64,000 nucleotides of DNA from Aeromonas sp. RU39B (lineage in GTDB: Bacteria; Pseudomonadota; Gammaproteobacteria; Enterobacterales; Aeromonadaceae): contig NZ_FTMJ01000018.1 of NCBI RefSeq assembly GCF_900156095.1, positions 1 through 64,000 of the forward strand, written 5' to 3'. Below the pieces are notes generated by a model. It had not been told where the DNA came from and made no database searches. It worked only from the letters and a program-made list of their open reading frames with translations. Numbering within the stretch: the stretch's first letter is position 1; every line of letters begins with the position of its first letter. This document shows positions 32,043-40,969 of the stretch, piece by piece. A program made the translations under genes and the position numbers.

Positions 32043-32492
32043 TCAGAGCTTATCAATCATGAAGTGGATCGCATTTTCGATCTCTTCATCGCTACATGCG
32101 GCGCAGGTGCCGCGCGGCGGCATCACACCAGACTTGCCCTGAAAGCCCGCAATAGCGTGCTGTTTCAGGGTTGCGATACCTTGAGCGATGCGCGGCTCCC
32201 ACGCCGCCTTGTCACCCCGTTTGGGGGCACCGGCAGCACCGGTATCGTGACAGGCAAAGCAGGCGCTCTTGAAGACAGTCTCACCATCGCGGGGCGTGGC
32301 TGAGGCGGTCGCAACAGGGGCTGCGGCCGGTGCGATGCCCGCCAGATCAGTGGCAGAGTAGACACTGCCAACCGGCTTGATTCGATCGGCAATTGCTTCC
32401 GGGGTCATTTCCTGATCGGCGGCATTAGCCGTGCAGAAACAGCTGGTTGCCAGCAGGCTGCTGGCCAGAATTAGGCTGGTTTTTGTCAACAC
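32043..32492 (-). CDS. Cytochrome c5-like periplasmic electron carrier
   Basis: A 149-residue protein with a signal peptide ending near ANA (residue 24) and one class I haem c site, FKSACFACHDTG (CxxCH). The distal methionine is in SGVMPPRGTCAACSDEEI, where the CxxC pair is a normal structural disulfide of cytochrome c5. A linker rich in alanine and proline precedes the haem domain. Such proteins pass electrons from the bc1 complex to terminal oxidases or other reductases. Confidence 0.88.
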   Translation of the reverse strand: MLTKTSLILASSLLATSCFCTANAADQEMTPEAIADRIKPVGSVYSATDLAGIAPAAAPVATASATPRDGETVFKSACFACHDTGAAGAPKRGDKAAWEPRIAQGIATLKQHAIAGFQGKSGVMPPRGTCAACSDEEIENAIHFMIDKL

Positions 32493-32598
32493 GTTCAGGC
32501 TCTCCCCGCAATATTCACAATATCCCTACTGCCCGCACGAGTATAACCGAATGGTTAACACCCTTTAAGGCACTTGTGTGCAAAGTGTTATCCAGCAT

Positions 32599-32627
32599 AA
32601 AAAAACGGGGGAGCCTTGGCTCCCCCG
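32599..32627 (-). terminator. Terminator of the RND efflux operon
   Basis: CGGGGGAGCC pairs with GGCTCCCCCG (32606-32627), and on the minus strand it is followed by a run of T. It ends the transcript 18 bases after the RND pump stop. Confidence 0.85.
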
Positions 32628-32644
32628 TGTCGTTCAGATATGGC

Positions 32645-35600
32645 TTAGTGGCCCGCTTTGGCTTTGGGCGGAATCGACTCATCAAACACTGGCAGCGGCT
32701 TGTGCTCGGAGGCCAGGTAGGTGTAGATCACCGGCAGCACAAACAGGGTGAACAGGGTCCCGATGGCGAGTCCGGCCACGATGACGATACCGATACTAAA
32801 GCGCTGGGCCGCCCCCGCACCAGAGGCGTACAGCAGTGGGATCAGACCGGCAATCATGGCGGCAGTGGTCATCAGGATCGGACGCAAACGAACCTTGGCA
32901 GCCGCCATCACGGCTTCCATCCGGTTGCGACCATGCAGCAGTTGCTCCTCCTTGGCCACTTCACAGATCAGGATGCCGTGTTTGGTAATCAGACCGACCA
33001 GCGTGATCAGCCCCACCTGCGAATAGATGTTCATGGTTGCCGCCCCCCAAGCCAGCGCAATCAGGGCGCCGCTGATGGCCAATGGTACCGAGACCATGAT
33101 GACCAGCGGATCGCGCACCGACTCAAACTGGATTGCCAGCACCAGGAAGATGATCGCCAGTGCTAGGGCAAAGGTGCCATAGAGTGCGCTGCCTTCGGTG
33201 ACAAACTGGCGAGCTTCCCCCATGAAATCATAGCGATAGCCCTGCGGGAGCTTCTCGTCAGCGGTGCTCTTGAGCCAGTTGATGACAGAGCCCATGGTCA
33301 CACCCGGAGCCGGTACGGCGCCAATGGTGGCCGAGTTGAGCTGGTTGAAGTGGGGCAGGGCGCGCGGCTCGCCAACCACCTGGATGTTCACCAAACTACC
33401 TAGCGGGATCTGATCGCCATTAGCTGCGCGTACATAGAAGTGCTTGATCGACTCGGGATTGAGACGGAACTTGCGCTCAACCTGCGGGATCACTTCATAG
33501 GAGCGGCCATCCAGATCGATACGGTTGACGTAGCCATCCGCCATCATGGTCGCCAGCGTGGTGCCGATGTCCTGCATGGTGATGCCATAGGCACCCGCCT
33601 TATCCTTGTCGATCCTGATCTTCATGGTGGCGGAGTCGTAGTTCAGATCCAGCGTCGAATAGACGAACTGACCATTGGCCTGCACGGCCGTCAGCATCTC
33701 GGTCGCCACCTGGAACAGGCTCTCGAAGCTGCTCGGCGTGGTGATGACAAACTGGACCGGCAGACCGCTTGAGGCGCCCGGCAGCTCCGGGAACTGGAAC
33801 GCGGTAATCGACATGCCCGGGATCTCTTCAACCATGGCGGCTACCCGATCGAGCACCTCTTTCTGGCTGGCTTCACGCTGGCTCCACGGCACCATGGAGG
33901 CGATACCGAACGCCTGATTGGCATCAAACAGGCCAGAGAAGACCTGCGAGAAGGCCACTTCGGGCTGATCGTCGAGGATCTTGTTCACCCGTTGCATGGT
34001 CTGTTCGATGTAGTCGAGGTTGGCATTAGAAGGAGCCGTCCCCAACACAGCCAGTACGCCCTTATCTTCGTTCGGTGCCAGTTCACTCGGGATGAATTTG
34101 AACAAGAGCGGCAGGCTGACGCAGACGATCGCCGCAAACATCAGGATCACGATGCGCTTTTGCATCACGGCGTGCAGCATGCCGTCATAGCGCTGGGTCA
34201 TGCGCTCCAGGAAACTGTGCACACTGCGCTCGAAGCGGTTGGGTGCTGCGTTGGCCTTGAGCATATTGGCGCACATCATCGGCGACAGGGTCAGGGCGAT
34301 GACCCCGGACACAAACACAGCACCGGCCAGGGTGAGCGCAAACTCCTTGAACAAGGATCCGGTAATGCCTCCCATCAGGGCGATCGGCGCATACACCGCT
34401 GCCAGAGTGAGGGTCATGGCGATAACCGGTACAGCGATTTCGCGGGTGCCGATGATGGCGGCGCGGAACGGATCTTCCCCCTCCTTGATATGGCGGTCGA
34501 CGTTCTCCAGCACCACGATGGCGTCATCCACCACCAGACCGATGGCAAGCACCATCGCCAGCAGGGTCATCAGGTTAATCGAGAAACCAAACAACTCCAT
34601 CATCATCACCACGCCGATCAGGCTGAGCGGGATAGTGATAATCGGGATCAGTACCGCCCGCAGGGAGCCTACGAACAGGGTGATCACCACCAGTACGATC
34701 AGCGCAGCTTCACCAATGGTCTTGATAACCTCATGGATCGACTCGTTGATGGCCACGGTCGAGTCATAGAGCACGTTGACTTCCATGGTGCTCGGCATGT
34801 TGCGCTTGATCTCCGGCAACATGGCCAGCACATCGTGGGCGATGTTGATCGGGTTGGCGGTCGGCGCGGCGTTGATGGCCAGCACCACGGCTTCGCGGCC
34901 GTTGGCGGTGGCACGATAAACGTCGTGGCTCTTCTCCAGCGTCACCTTGGCCACGTCAGAGAGGCGGATGACCTTGCCTTCGGTAGAGGAGACCACCAGG
35001 CGTTTGAGCTCGTCCACATCCTTGACCTGGGTCTCGGCATTACCGTTATAGAGGGTAAAGTTGCCGATAGCCTGGCCGGTGGCCGACTGGTAGTTGTTGC
35101 TGCTAAGAACCTGCATCACCTCACTGGAGGTGAGGCCAAAAGCGGCCATCTTGGCCGGATCGAGCCAGACCCGCAGGGCGTACTGGGTACCGCCATACAT
35201 ATCGACCTTGGAGACGCCGCCGACGGTGAACAGCTGCGGTTTGACCACCCGCTCGAGGTAGTCGGTGATCTGGCTGGCATTGAGCTCGGGGCTGGTGACG
35301 CCAATATAGAGCACTGCGGTGGTTGAGCCGGTCGACATGGTGACCGAGGGATCTTCCGACTCCTTCGGCAACTGGGAACGCACCGAGTTCACTTTGGCCA
35401 GAATGTCAGAAAGTGCGGCGTTTGGATCGGTGTTGAGCTTCATGTAAGCCGTCACTGTCGAGCTACCGAGCTGACTGGACGAGGTCATGAAGTCGATGTT
35501 GTCGGCTTGTGCCACGGCCTGCTCCAGCGGCTGGGTAATAAAGCCCTGAATCAGATCGGCACTGGCGCCGTAATAGCTGGTGGTGACGGTGACAACCGTG

Positions 35601-35725
35601 TTGGTCATCTCCGGGTATTCACGCACCTGCATCTTGAAGATGGCCTGTAGCCCCAGCAGTGCGATCAGGAAACTGATCGACACAGCCAGCACAGGGCGCT
35701 TGATGAACATGTCGGTAAAACGCAT
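32645..35725 (-). CDS. RND-family multidrug efflux pump, inner-membrane subunit
   Basis: A 1026-residue HAE1-type RND transporter with the 1+5 and 1+5 transmembrane layout. The proton-relay aspartates are in AIGLVVDDAIVVLENVDRH. The N-terminal half resembles the MexI/VexK branch more than AcrB (FIKRPVLAVSISFLIALLGL, QVREYPEMTNTVV). It exports drugs or other amphiphiles using proton flow. An adaptor gene lies 18 bases upstream and a tetR gene before that. No outer-membrane channel gene is present, so a TolC encoded elsewhere is expected. Confidence 0.93.
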   Translation of the reverse strand: MRFTDMFIKRPVLAVSISFLIALLGLQAIFKMQVREYPEMTNTVVTVTTSYYGASADLIQGFITQPLEQAVAQADNIDFMTSSSQLGSSTVTAYMKLNTDPNAALSDILAKVNSVRSQLPKESEDPSVTMSTGSTTAVLYIGVTSPELNASQITDYLERVVKPQLFTVGGVSKVDMYGGTQYALRVWLDPAKMAAFGLTSSEVMQVLSSNNYQSATGQAIGNFTLYNGNAETQVKDVDELKRLVVSSTEGKVIRLSDVAKVTLEKSHDVYRATANGREAVVLAINAAPTANPINIAHDVLAMLPEIKRNMPSTMEVNVLYDSTVAINESIHEVIKTIGEAALIVLVVITLFVGSLRAVLIPIITIPLSLIGVVMMMELFGFSINLMTLLAMVLAIGLVVDDAIVVLENVDRHIKEGEDPFRAAIIGTREIAVPVIAMTLTLAAVYAPIALMGGITGSLFKEFALTLAGAVFVSGVIALTLSPMMCANMLKANAAPNRFERSVHSFLERMTQRYDGMLHAVMQKRIVILMFAAIVCVSLPLLFKFIPSELAPNEDKGVLAVLGTAPSNANLDYIEQTMQRVNKILDDQPEVAFSQVFSGLFDANQAFGIASMVPWSQREASQKEVLDRVAAMVEEIPGMSITAFQFPELPGASSGLPVQFVITTPSSFESLFQVATEMLTAVQANGQFVYSTLDLNYDSATMKIRIDKDKAGAYGITMQDIGTTLATMMADGYVNRIDLDGRSYEVIPQVERKFRLNPESIKHFYVRAANGDQIPLGSLVNIQVVGEPRALPHFNQLNSATIGAVPAPGVTMGSVINWLKSTADEKLPQGYRYDFMGEARQFVTEGSALYGTFALALAIIFLVLAIQFESVRDPLVIMVSVPLAISGALIALAWGAATMNIYSQVGLITLVGLITKHGILICEVAKEEQLLHGRNRMEAVMAAAKVRLRPILMTTAAMIAGLIPLLYASGAGAAQRFSIGIVIVAGLAIGTLFTLFVLPVIYTYLASEHKPLPVFDESIPPKAKAGH

Positions 35726-35743
35726 GGCAGTTCTTCTCCGCGC

Positions 35744-36850
35744 TTACAGCATCGGGGTCTGGGCCGGTGGGGTCAGCCCCTCACCCGGTTCGATCTTCAC
35801 CTTGGAGCCGTTGCTCAGGCGCACTTGCCCCGAGGTGACCACTCGCTCGCCCGGCTTGACGCCACTGACGATCAACGCATTGTCACCACGGCGCTCGGCC
35901 ACCTTCACCACCCGCTGCTCGGCACGAGGTTCGCCATCTTTCTCATGGATCACGTAGACGTTCTCGCCATAGAGGTTGAAGGCGATGGCTGTCTGCGGCA
36001 GCACCACTTGGTTAGGCTGACCAGGCAACAGGATGCTGGCGCGGGCAAACATACCTGAACGCAGGCGCCCGTCGTTGTTCGGGATGTCGGCCTGAACCTG
36101 GATAAGGCCGCTCTGATAGTTCACCGCCGGCTCGATGGCACTGATGTGGCCGTTGAACTGGGTGTCCGGGTAAGCATCTACGCCGATATGGATCGGCTGG
36201 CCCAGTGTCAGCTTGGCGATATCGGTTTGCGGCACGGTAAAACGCAGGCGCATCACGCTGATATCTTCGAGACGGGCAATGCTGGTGCCCGGCTCAAGAT
36301 ACTGGCCGAGGAAGACGTTACGCAGACCGACGACACCGGCAAACGGAGCACGGACTTCACGACGGGCGATGGTGGCCTTGAGACTCTCGATATCGGCCAG
36401 CAGCGACTTGTAACTGGCTTCGGCATCATCGAGCTGATCGCGCGAGATGGAGTTCTTAGCCACCAGATTCTGGTAGCGCTCGAACTTGGCGCGGGCGGCA
36501 TTGAGCTTGGCTTGCGACGCGGCTAGGTTGGCCTTTTCAACGCTCGAGTCGAGGCTCAGCAGCAACTGGTCGGCTTGCACCATGGCGCCCGACTGGAAGC
36601 TGATCCGATCGACCGAACCACTGAGCTCAGTTGAGAGGGTTACCCCTTGATTTGGCTCGATAAAACCGATCGCTTCAATGGTCGGTACCCACTCCTGAGG
36701 CTTGGCTTCGAGGACCGTCACCGGGAACGCAGGTTCGGGGCGATTAGCCAGAAACTGGGCAATCATCTTCTCTTTGAACAGGTTGAAGCCGATGACGCTG
36801 CCAAACAGGGCAAATGCGATCAGCAACATGACGACTATCCACTTCTTCAT
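35744..36850 (-). CDS. RND efflux periplasmic adaptor subunit
   Basis: A 368-residue membrane-fusion protein. An N-terminal hydrophobic anchor (residues 4-22) has no lipobox cysteine. Then come the lipoyl half-motifs (NQGVTLSTELSGSVDRISF, REVRAPFAGVVGLRNVFLG), an alpha-hairpin, the beta-barrel and the membrane-proximal domain. It bridges the inner-membrane pump and an outer-membrane channel. It lies between the tetR gene and the pump gene on one transcript. Confidence 0.92.
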   Translation of the reverse strand: MKKWIVVMLLIAFALFGSVIGFNLFKEKMIAQFLANRPEPAFPVTVLEAKPQEWVPTIEAIGFIEPNQGVTLSTELSGSVDRISFQSGAMVQADQLLLSLDSSVEKANLAASQAKLNAARAKFERYQNLVAKNSISRDQLDDAEASYKSLLADIESLKATIARREVRAPFAGVVGLRNVFLGQYLEPGTSIARLEDISVMRLRFTVPQTDIAKLTLGQPIHIGVDAYPDTQFNGHISAIEPAVNYQSGLIQVQADIPNNDGRLRSGMFARASILLPGQPNQVVLPQTAIAFNLYGENVYVIHEKDGEPRAEQRVVKVAERRGDNALIVSGVKPGERVVTSGQVRLSNGSKVKIEPGEGLTPPAQTPML

Positions 36851-36874
36851 TCAGTGACACTCCTCGGCGGAAGT

Positions 36875-37447
36875 TCAGGATTGGGGTTTCAGGATGGCTC
36901 GCCAGCTGGCGCGCACGGCCTCTTCACGCTCTGCTTCAGAAAGGGCGTGACCGGCCAGCCGATCCAGCTGGGCAATGTGCATGACCGAGTCCAGGCTCAG
37001 GGCGCTGAGAATTCGGTGGGGCAGGGCAATAAACAGCCCCTGCCGGACTCCCTCTTCGAAGAAATGCTGCAGGCGTAGCCAGATCTGTTGATTCTCAGGA
37101 TCCAGCTCCATCTGTTCGAAGTTCGGGGAGGATTCGTATTGCGCCTTGCAGCGCAGACAGAAGGTATCGGTGCTGAGCAGTCGAAATGCGTTCAGCCAAA
37201 TCTGCCGATACTGTTCAAACGGTGTGGCATCCGGCGAGACACCTTCAAACACCGCATCTCGTGCGCGCAGGCTGACATGCAGATGCAATTGGCGCAGCAG
37301 GTCATCTTTGTCGCTGAAGTAGCGGTAGATGGTTCCGGCGGCGACGCCAGCCTCTTTGGCGACCAGTGACATGGAGATGCCGTGGAAACCTTGCGTGGCC
37401 AGCAGCTCTTCCGTCGCTTTGAAAATGCGTTCTCGTTTATCCATCAT
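36875..37447 (-). CDS. TetR/AcrR-family repressor of the RND efflux operon
   Basis: A 190-residue regulator. The helix-turn-helix is ERIFKATEELLATQGFHGIS with AGVAAGTIYRYFSDKDDLL, typical of AcrR-like efflux repressors. An in-frame ATG at 37477 would lie inside the operator and about at the transcription start, so the MMDKRERIF start at 37447 (or 37444) is preferred even though no strong ribosome site is seen. Two cysteines in DTFCLRCKAQY could be sensitive to redox or electrophiles, though this is only a suggestion. It is the first gene of tetR-adaptor-pump and likely represses itself. Confidence 0.88.
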   Translation of the reverse strand: MMDKRERIFKATEELLATQGFHGISMSLVAKEAGVAAGTIYRYFSDKDDLLRQLHLHVSLRARDAVFEGVSPDATPFEQYRQIWLNAFRLLSTDTFCLRCKAQYESSPNFEQMELDPENQQIWLRLQHFFEEGVRQGLFIALPHRILSALSLDSVMHIAQLDRLAGHALSEAEREEAVRASWRAILKPQS

Positions 37448-37462
37448 GATGGTATCTGGCTG

Positions 37463-37480
37463 TGAATGAACGTTCATTCA
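37463..37480. promoter_or_regulatory. TetR-type operator, perfect 18-bp palindrome
   Basis: TGAATGAACGTTCATTCA is an exact inverted repeat just downstream of the -10 box of the repressor promoter. Binding there would block initiation of the tetR-adaptor-pump transcript. Confidence 0.8.
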
Positions 37481-37483
37481 TTC

Positions 37484-37512
37484 ACTATAGGGGAGTGTTA
37501 AGAATTGTTCAA
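37484..37512 (-). promoter_or_regulatory. Sigma-70 promoter of the tetR-RND operon
   Basis: On the minus strand TTGAAC (37507-37512) and TATAGT (37484-37489) are spaced by exactly 17 bases. Transcription would start near 37477, inside the palindromic operator. Confidence 0.8.
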
Positions 37513-37643
37513 GGCACCATGAACAGTGTGTAGTGAAGCGTAGCAGGTCAGCCTTGATGGAGGCTGAATGAATACGAAGTGATCCCTTTTTGCCCGTTTT
37601 GCGGTAAAAATCGGCAAACGCATCGTGGCAATGAAAAAAGTGC

Positions 37644-37672
37644 TGGACAGCTGCAGGGGGGGTCATTAACAT
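37644..37672 (+). promoter_or_regulatory. Promoter of the tRNA operon
   Basis: TGGACA (37644-37649) and TAACAT (37667-37672) are 17 bases apart, followed by a GC-rich discriminator beginning TGCGCC, as in stringently controlled stable-RNA promoters. The first tRNA starts 21 bases on. Confidence 0.6.
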
Positions 37673-37693
37673 TGCGCCTCGTTCGACAGCGTG

Positions 37694-37770
<77 letters not shown>

Positions 37771-37819
37771 TTTATGGCGTGCCGATGCGCGGGTGGTAAG
37801 CTTGTCGAATAGCAGCTGT

Positions 37820-37896
37820 GGTGGCTGTAGCTCAGTTGGTAGAGTCCCGGATTGTGATTCCGGTTGTCGTGGGTTCGAGTCCCATCAGCCACCCCA
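37820..37896 (+). tRNA. tRNA-His (anticodon GTG)
   Basis: A 77-base tRNA with the extra 5' G(-1) paired to C73, the histidyl-tRNA synthetase identity mark. The anticodon loop is TTGTGAT and the CCA is encoded. Confidence 0.98.
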
Positions 37897-37915
37897 TTAT
37901 TTTGCTGCGCACTGT

Positions 37916-38001
37916 GCGAAGGTGGCGGAATTGGTAGACGCGCTAGCTTCAGGTGTTAGTGCCCCCCGGGCGTGAGGGTTCAAGTCCCTCTCTTCGCACC
38001 A
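37916..38001 (+). tRNA. tRNA-Leu (anticodon CAG)
   Basis: An 86-base class II tRNA with a long variable arm. The acceptor GCGAAGG pairs with TCTTCGC, the anticodon loop is TTCAGGT and CCA is encoded. Confidence 0.98.
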
Positions 38002-38053
38002 TAATTAAGAAGACAAATGACCCTGGCGGGTCTTTTTGTTTTTCTCCCCCTGT

Positions 38054-38130
<77 letters not shown>

Positions 38131-38140
38131 CTCTTCCGAG

Positions 38141-38164
38141 AAGCCGGCCTTGTGCCGGTTTTTT
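38141..38164 (+). terminator. Terminator of the tRNA operon
   Basis: An AAGCCGGC / GCCGGTT hairpin with a 5-base loop is followed by a run of T just after tRNA-Pro. Confidence 0.85.
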
Positions 38165-38190
38165 GCTATCTGGCGTTTACTGCAGGCAAT

Positions 38191-38215
38191 AAAAACGGGA
38201 ACCACAGTTCCCGTT
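38191..38215 (-). terminator. Terminator after yigL
   Basis: AACGGGAAC (38194-38202) pairs with GTTCCCGTT (38207-38215); on the minus strand a T-run follows. It ends the minus-strand yigL transcript. Confidence 0.75.
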
Positions 38216-38240
38216 ATCATCACTATGCCGGATGTCGCGC

Positions 38241-39047
38241 TCAGGCGATGGCCGGCAGCGCGAAGCAGTTGGCCAGATAGCGTGCGACGCCATCTTCATC
38301 GGCGGTCACGGTGCGCTGATTATTCGGCAGCGCTGCCATCAGGCGATCATGGGCATTGCCCATCACCACGCCATGCCCGACCATGCTCAGCATCTCGAAG
38401 TCGTTCATCCCGTCACCGAAGGCAATTGCCTGTTCCAGCGACAAACCGTTCTGCTCCAGCACCGCTTTGACGGCGCGCCCCTTGTTGACTTCGCCGTGCA
38501 TGACTTCGAGGCAATCGGGCAGGGAGAAGGTGATATTGAGGCTCTGGCCGTAGCGGGCCTGTAGTTGCTGCTCGATCACCAGCAACTTTTCGTGCTCACC
38601 GGTATAGAAGACCTTGTTTACCCGGTCGAGTGGGTGAGTGGCGAAGTCGGCCAATGTGTAGTGGAAACCTGACTCGTGGTGGAACTCCAGCAACCAGGGC
38701 ATCTCCTCCTCAACCAGCCACTGCTCGCCGTAGTAGACGTTGACATGGATCGATGGGTCACGCGCCAGATTGGCCAGCTCGCGGGCGACATCGGTGGCGA
38801 TGGTCTGGTTATAGATAAGCGTGTCTTGCTTGTCGTGCACCATGGCGCCGTTGGAGGTGATGAGATAGATATCCAGGCCAAGGGTGTTACGAATATGGCG
38901 GACATCCACATAGTGACGGCCGGTCGCCATCACGAATTTGACCCCCTTTTGCACTAGCGTATGCAGGGTCTCACGGGTCTGGTCGGAGATTTGGTGGGCA
39001 CTGTTGAGCAGGGTTCCGTCGAGATCGGAGACTACGACCTTATACAT
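38241..39047 (-). CDS. yigL: HAD-superfamily phosphatase YigL (pyridoxal phosphate / sugar phosphatase)
   Basis: A 268-residue Cof-type HAD phosphatase. The nucleophile motif SDLDGTLL is at the start, motif II includes FVMATGRHYVDV, and GDGMNDFEMLS supplies motif IV. The sequence runs closely with E. coli YigL (YLITSNGAMVHD, CLEVMHGEVNKG). The second of two adjacent ATGs (39047) sits best behind GAGG. It follows pldB, the same order as in E. coli, where both genes handle lipid or phosphosugar stress. Confidence 0.9.
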   Translation of the reverse strand: MYKVVVSDLDGTLLNSAHQISDQTRETLHTLVQKGVKFVMATGRHYVDVRHIRNTLGLDIYLITSNGAMVHDKQDTLIYNQTIATDVARELANLARDPSIHVNVYYGEQWLVEEEMPWLLEFHHESGFHYTLADFATHPLDRVNKVFYTGEHEKLLVIEQQLQARYGQSLNITFSLPDCLEVMHGEVNKGRAVKAVLEQNGLSLEQAIAFGDGMNDFEMLSMVGHGVVMGNAHDRLMAALPNNQRTVTADEDGVARYLANCFALPAIA

Positions 39048-39137
39048 CATCACCTCGGGGTTACGAATGAAAGCGGGAGCAGTGTACAGCAACCGCTCCC
39101 GCCTCCCCATTTATTTAGCAGCCCAAAAAATAGGCGC

Positions 39138-40166
39138 TCAATAACGGTTTAAAAAGCCCAAGGCAGCATCCAGTGCCGCCTGACGCTGGGCATCCTGTTC
39201 GATAAAGAGTTCATGCCAGGCCCCCTCGATTCGTACCGGGCGACCTTCGCTGCAGGGGGCTACGAGGCAGAATTGATCCTGTGCGGCGTTGTCCACCACG
39301 TTGTCCAAACCGGCCTGCAGCAACAGCAGCGGTGTGCGGATCTTGTCGGCTTCGGCAATGGCCTGCTCACCGGCGCGGATCCCCTCCTGAATCCAGTGGG
39401 CGGTGGCGCCGCCCAGCTTCACCTCGGGGGTGCGCTCGTATTGCTCGCGAAACAGCTGATAGCGCAGCGTGCTGTGCGTCAGTTCATTATCGGCAAAGCC
39501 ATGATCCTGATAGGGTCCCTGACCGGGGCCGTAGGGCGGCTCGCCAAACCAGCGACCGAATGTGTCAATGCTGCTGGCCAGCCCTTTGGCCAACCACACC
39601 GGCAGGCTACCCAGATTGATGCCCAGCATGGGGGAGGAGAGCACGGCCGCATCGATCTCGGTGGGCCAGCGCTCCAGATAACGCGCGGCAATGGCGCCGC
39701 CCATCGAGTGGGCCAGAATAAATACCTTCTCCGGTTTGTCGGCCATGACGACCTTATCGTGGAAGGTTTTCAGATCGTCCACATAGTCATCAAACTGCTC
39801 GACATAGCCTTTTTGCACATCTGTCAGCAAGCGGCCGGAGCGGCCCTGGCCGCGATGGTCGATGAGATAAATGCTATAGCCCTGTTGCCACAGGTCCCAG
39901 GCCAGCTCCTGATACTTGAGATAGGTTTCTACCCGACCATTGACCACCATGATGGCCCGATGGCTGTCTGGGTGGCGCAGCGCGGCATAACGAATAGGTA
40001 CCTGGTCTTTGCCGATAAACTCCCCTTCACGGGCATGTTCGCGCCAGAAGCTAGGCAGCACGTCGCGGTGCAGCGCCTCAAGGTGATCTTCGGTACTGAG
40101 CGGTGCAGTCACGGCGAATACTCCGGGGGTCAACAGGGCCAGGGTCAGTAACCAGCAGGCTTTCAT
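39138..40166 (-). CDS. pldB: PldB-like lysophospholipase with N-terminal signal peptide
   Basis: A 342-residue alpha/beta hydrolase. The nucleophile elbow is FILAHSMGGAIAARYLE, the oxyanion region is VNGRVETYLKYQELAWDLW, and a likely acid/histidine pair is in GLDNVVDN and GAWHELFIE. Residues 1-18 form a clear signal peptide (LLTLALLTPGVFA), so this copy may be periplasmic, whereas E. coli PldB is associated with the inner membrane. GGAG precedes the ATG. It follows trmH by 24 bases and precedes yigL. Confidence 0.88.
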   Translation of the reverse strand: MKACWLLTLALLTPGVFAVTAPLSTEDHLEALHRDVLPSFWREHAREGEFIGKDQVPIRYAALRHPDSHRAIMVVNGRVETYLKYQELAWDLWQQGYSIYLIDHRGQGRSGRLLTDVQKGYVEQFDDYVDDLKTFHDKVVMADKPEKVFILAHSMGGAIAARYLERWPTEIDAAVLSSPMLGINLGSLPVWLAKGLASSIDTFGRWFGEPPYGPGQGPYQDHGFADNELTHSTLRYQLFREQYERTPEVKLGGATAHWIQEGIRAGEQAIAEADKIRTPLLLLQAGLDNVVDNAAQDQFCLVAPCSEGRPVRIEGAWHELFIEQDAQRQAALDAALGFLNRY

Positions 40167-40190
40167 CAGGGTTCTCCTGCAGGCCGGGGA

Positions 40191-40922
40191 TCACTCCTCC
40201 GGCAACTCGTCCTCGTCATCCAGATGCTCCCAACTGGCGCGGGACATCTGTACTTTCTGCCACCACTCTTCGTCGGCCAGGATTTCGCCCTGCTCGCCGA
40301 GTTGCGGATAGGGCAGATCTTTCTGCTTACAAATTCTGGCAAAGATGGGGTGTCCGCCCTCAAACAGAATGGCATTCTGCTCTTCGGCGGGTAGCGGGCA
40401 ACCGCGCTGATAGCAGCCGGCCAGCTCGCGTTGACGCTGCGCTTCATACAGGATGGCGGCAGCCGCCACCGAGACATTCAGTGACTGCACCATGCCGACC
40501 ATGGGGACGACGATATGATGATCGGCCAGTGCCAGCGCCGCTTCGGTGATACCGAACTTCTCCTGACCGAGCAGAATGGCAGTGGGCTTGGTGAAGTCGA
40601 TAGTGCGAAAATCCACCGAGCTTTCGCTTAAGTGGGTGGCCAGAATCTGCATGCCGGCAGCCTTTAATTCTGCCACGGCAGTGTGAATATCCGGATGCAG
40701 TTTCACATCCACCCAGTTCTGGCTGCCGCGTGCCGTACCCTTGCGTTTGGCAATACGGGTGCGCGGCCAGACCGCATGTACCCGGTGAACGCCGATCGCA
40801 TCGGCGGTGCGCACGATGGCGGCCAGGTTGTGAGGCTTGTGCACCTCTTCCATGCAGACGGTCAGGTCGAGCTGACGCATGGCCAGCATATCGGTGATGC
40901 GCTTGAAGCGTTCGGGTGTCAT
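40191..40922 (-). CDS. trmH: tRNA (guanosine(18)-2'-O)-methyltransferase
   Basis: A 243-residue SPOUT methyltransferase that makes Gm18 in the D-loop of tRNAs. Motif II ILLGQEKFGIT and motif III MVGMVQSLNVSVAAAAIL form the knotted SAM site. An N-terminal helix and an acidic C-terminal tail (HLDDEDELPEE) are typical. It follows spoT as in E. coli; the usual next gene there, recG, is absent here and pldB-yigL follow instead. Confidence 0.95.
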   Translation of the reverse strand: MTPERFKRITDMLAMRQLDLTVCMEEVHKPHNLAAIVRTADAIGVHRVHAVWPRTRIAKRKGTARGSQNWVDVKLHPDIHTAVAELKAAGMQILATHLSESSVDFRTIDFTKPTAILLGQEKFGITEAALALADHHIVVPMVGMVQSLNVSVAAAAILYEAQRQRELAGCYQRGCPLPAEEQNAILFEGGHPIFARICKQKDLPYPQLGEQGEILADEEWWQKVQMSRASWEHLDDEDELPEE

Positions 40923-40969
40923 GGCAATTCTCTTGTGAAAACAGCGGGCGGCTCGCGCCGCCCGTCAGT

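Noticed and set aside
33992-35326. 444-codon open frame opposite the RND pump gene.
   Set aside because: The translation is rich in His, Gln and Asp with no recognisable motif; it mirrors the codon bias of the RND gene.
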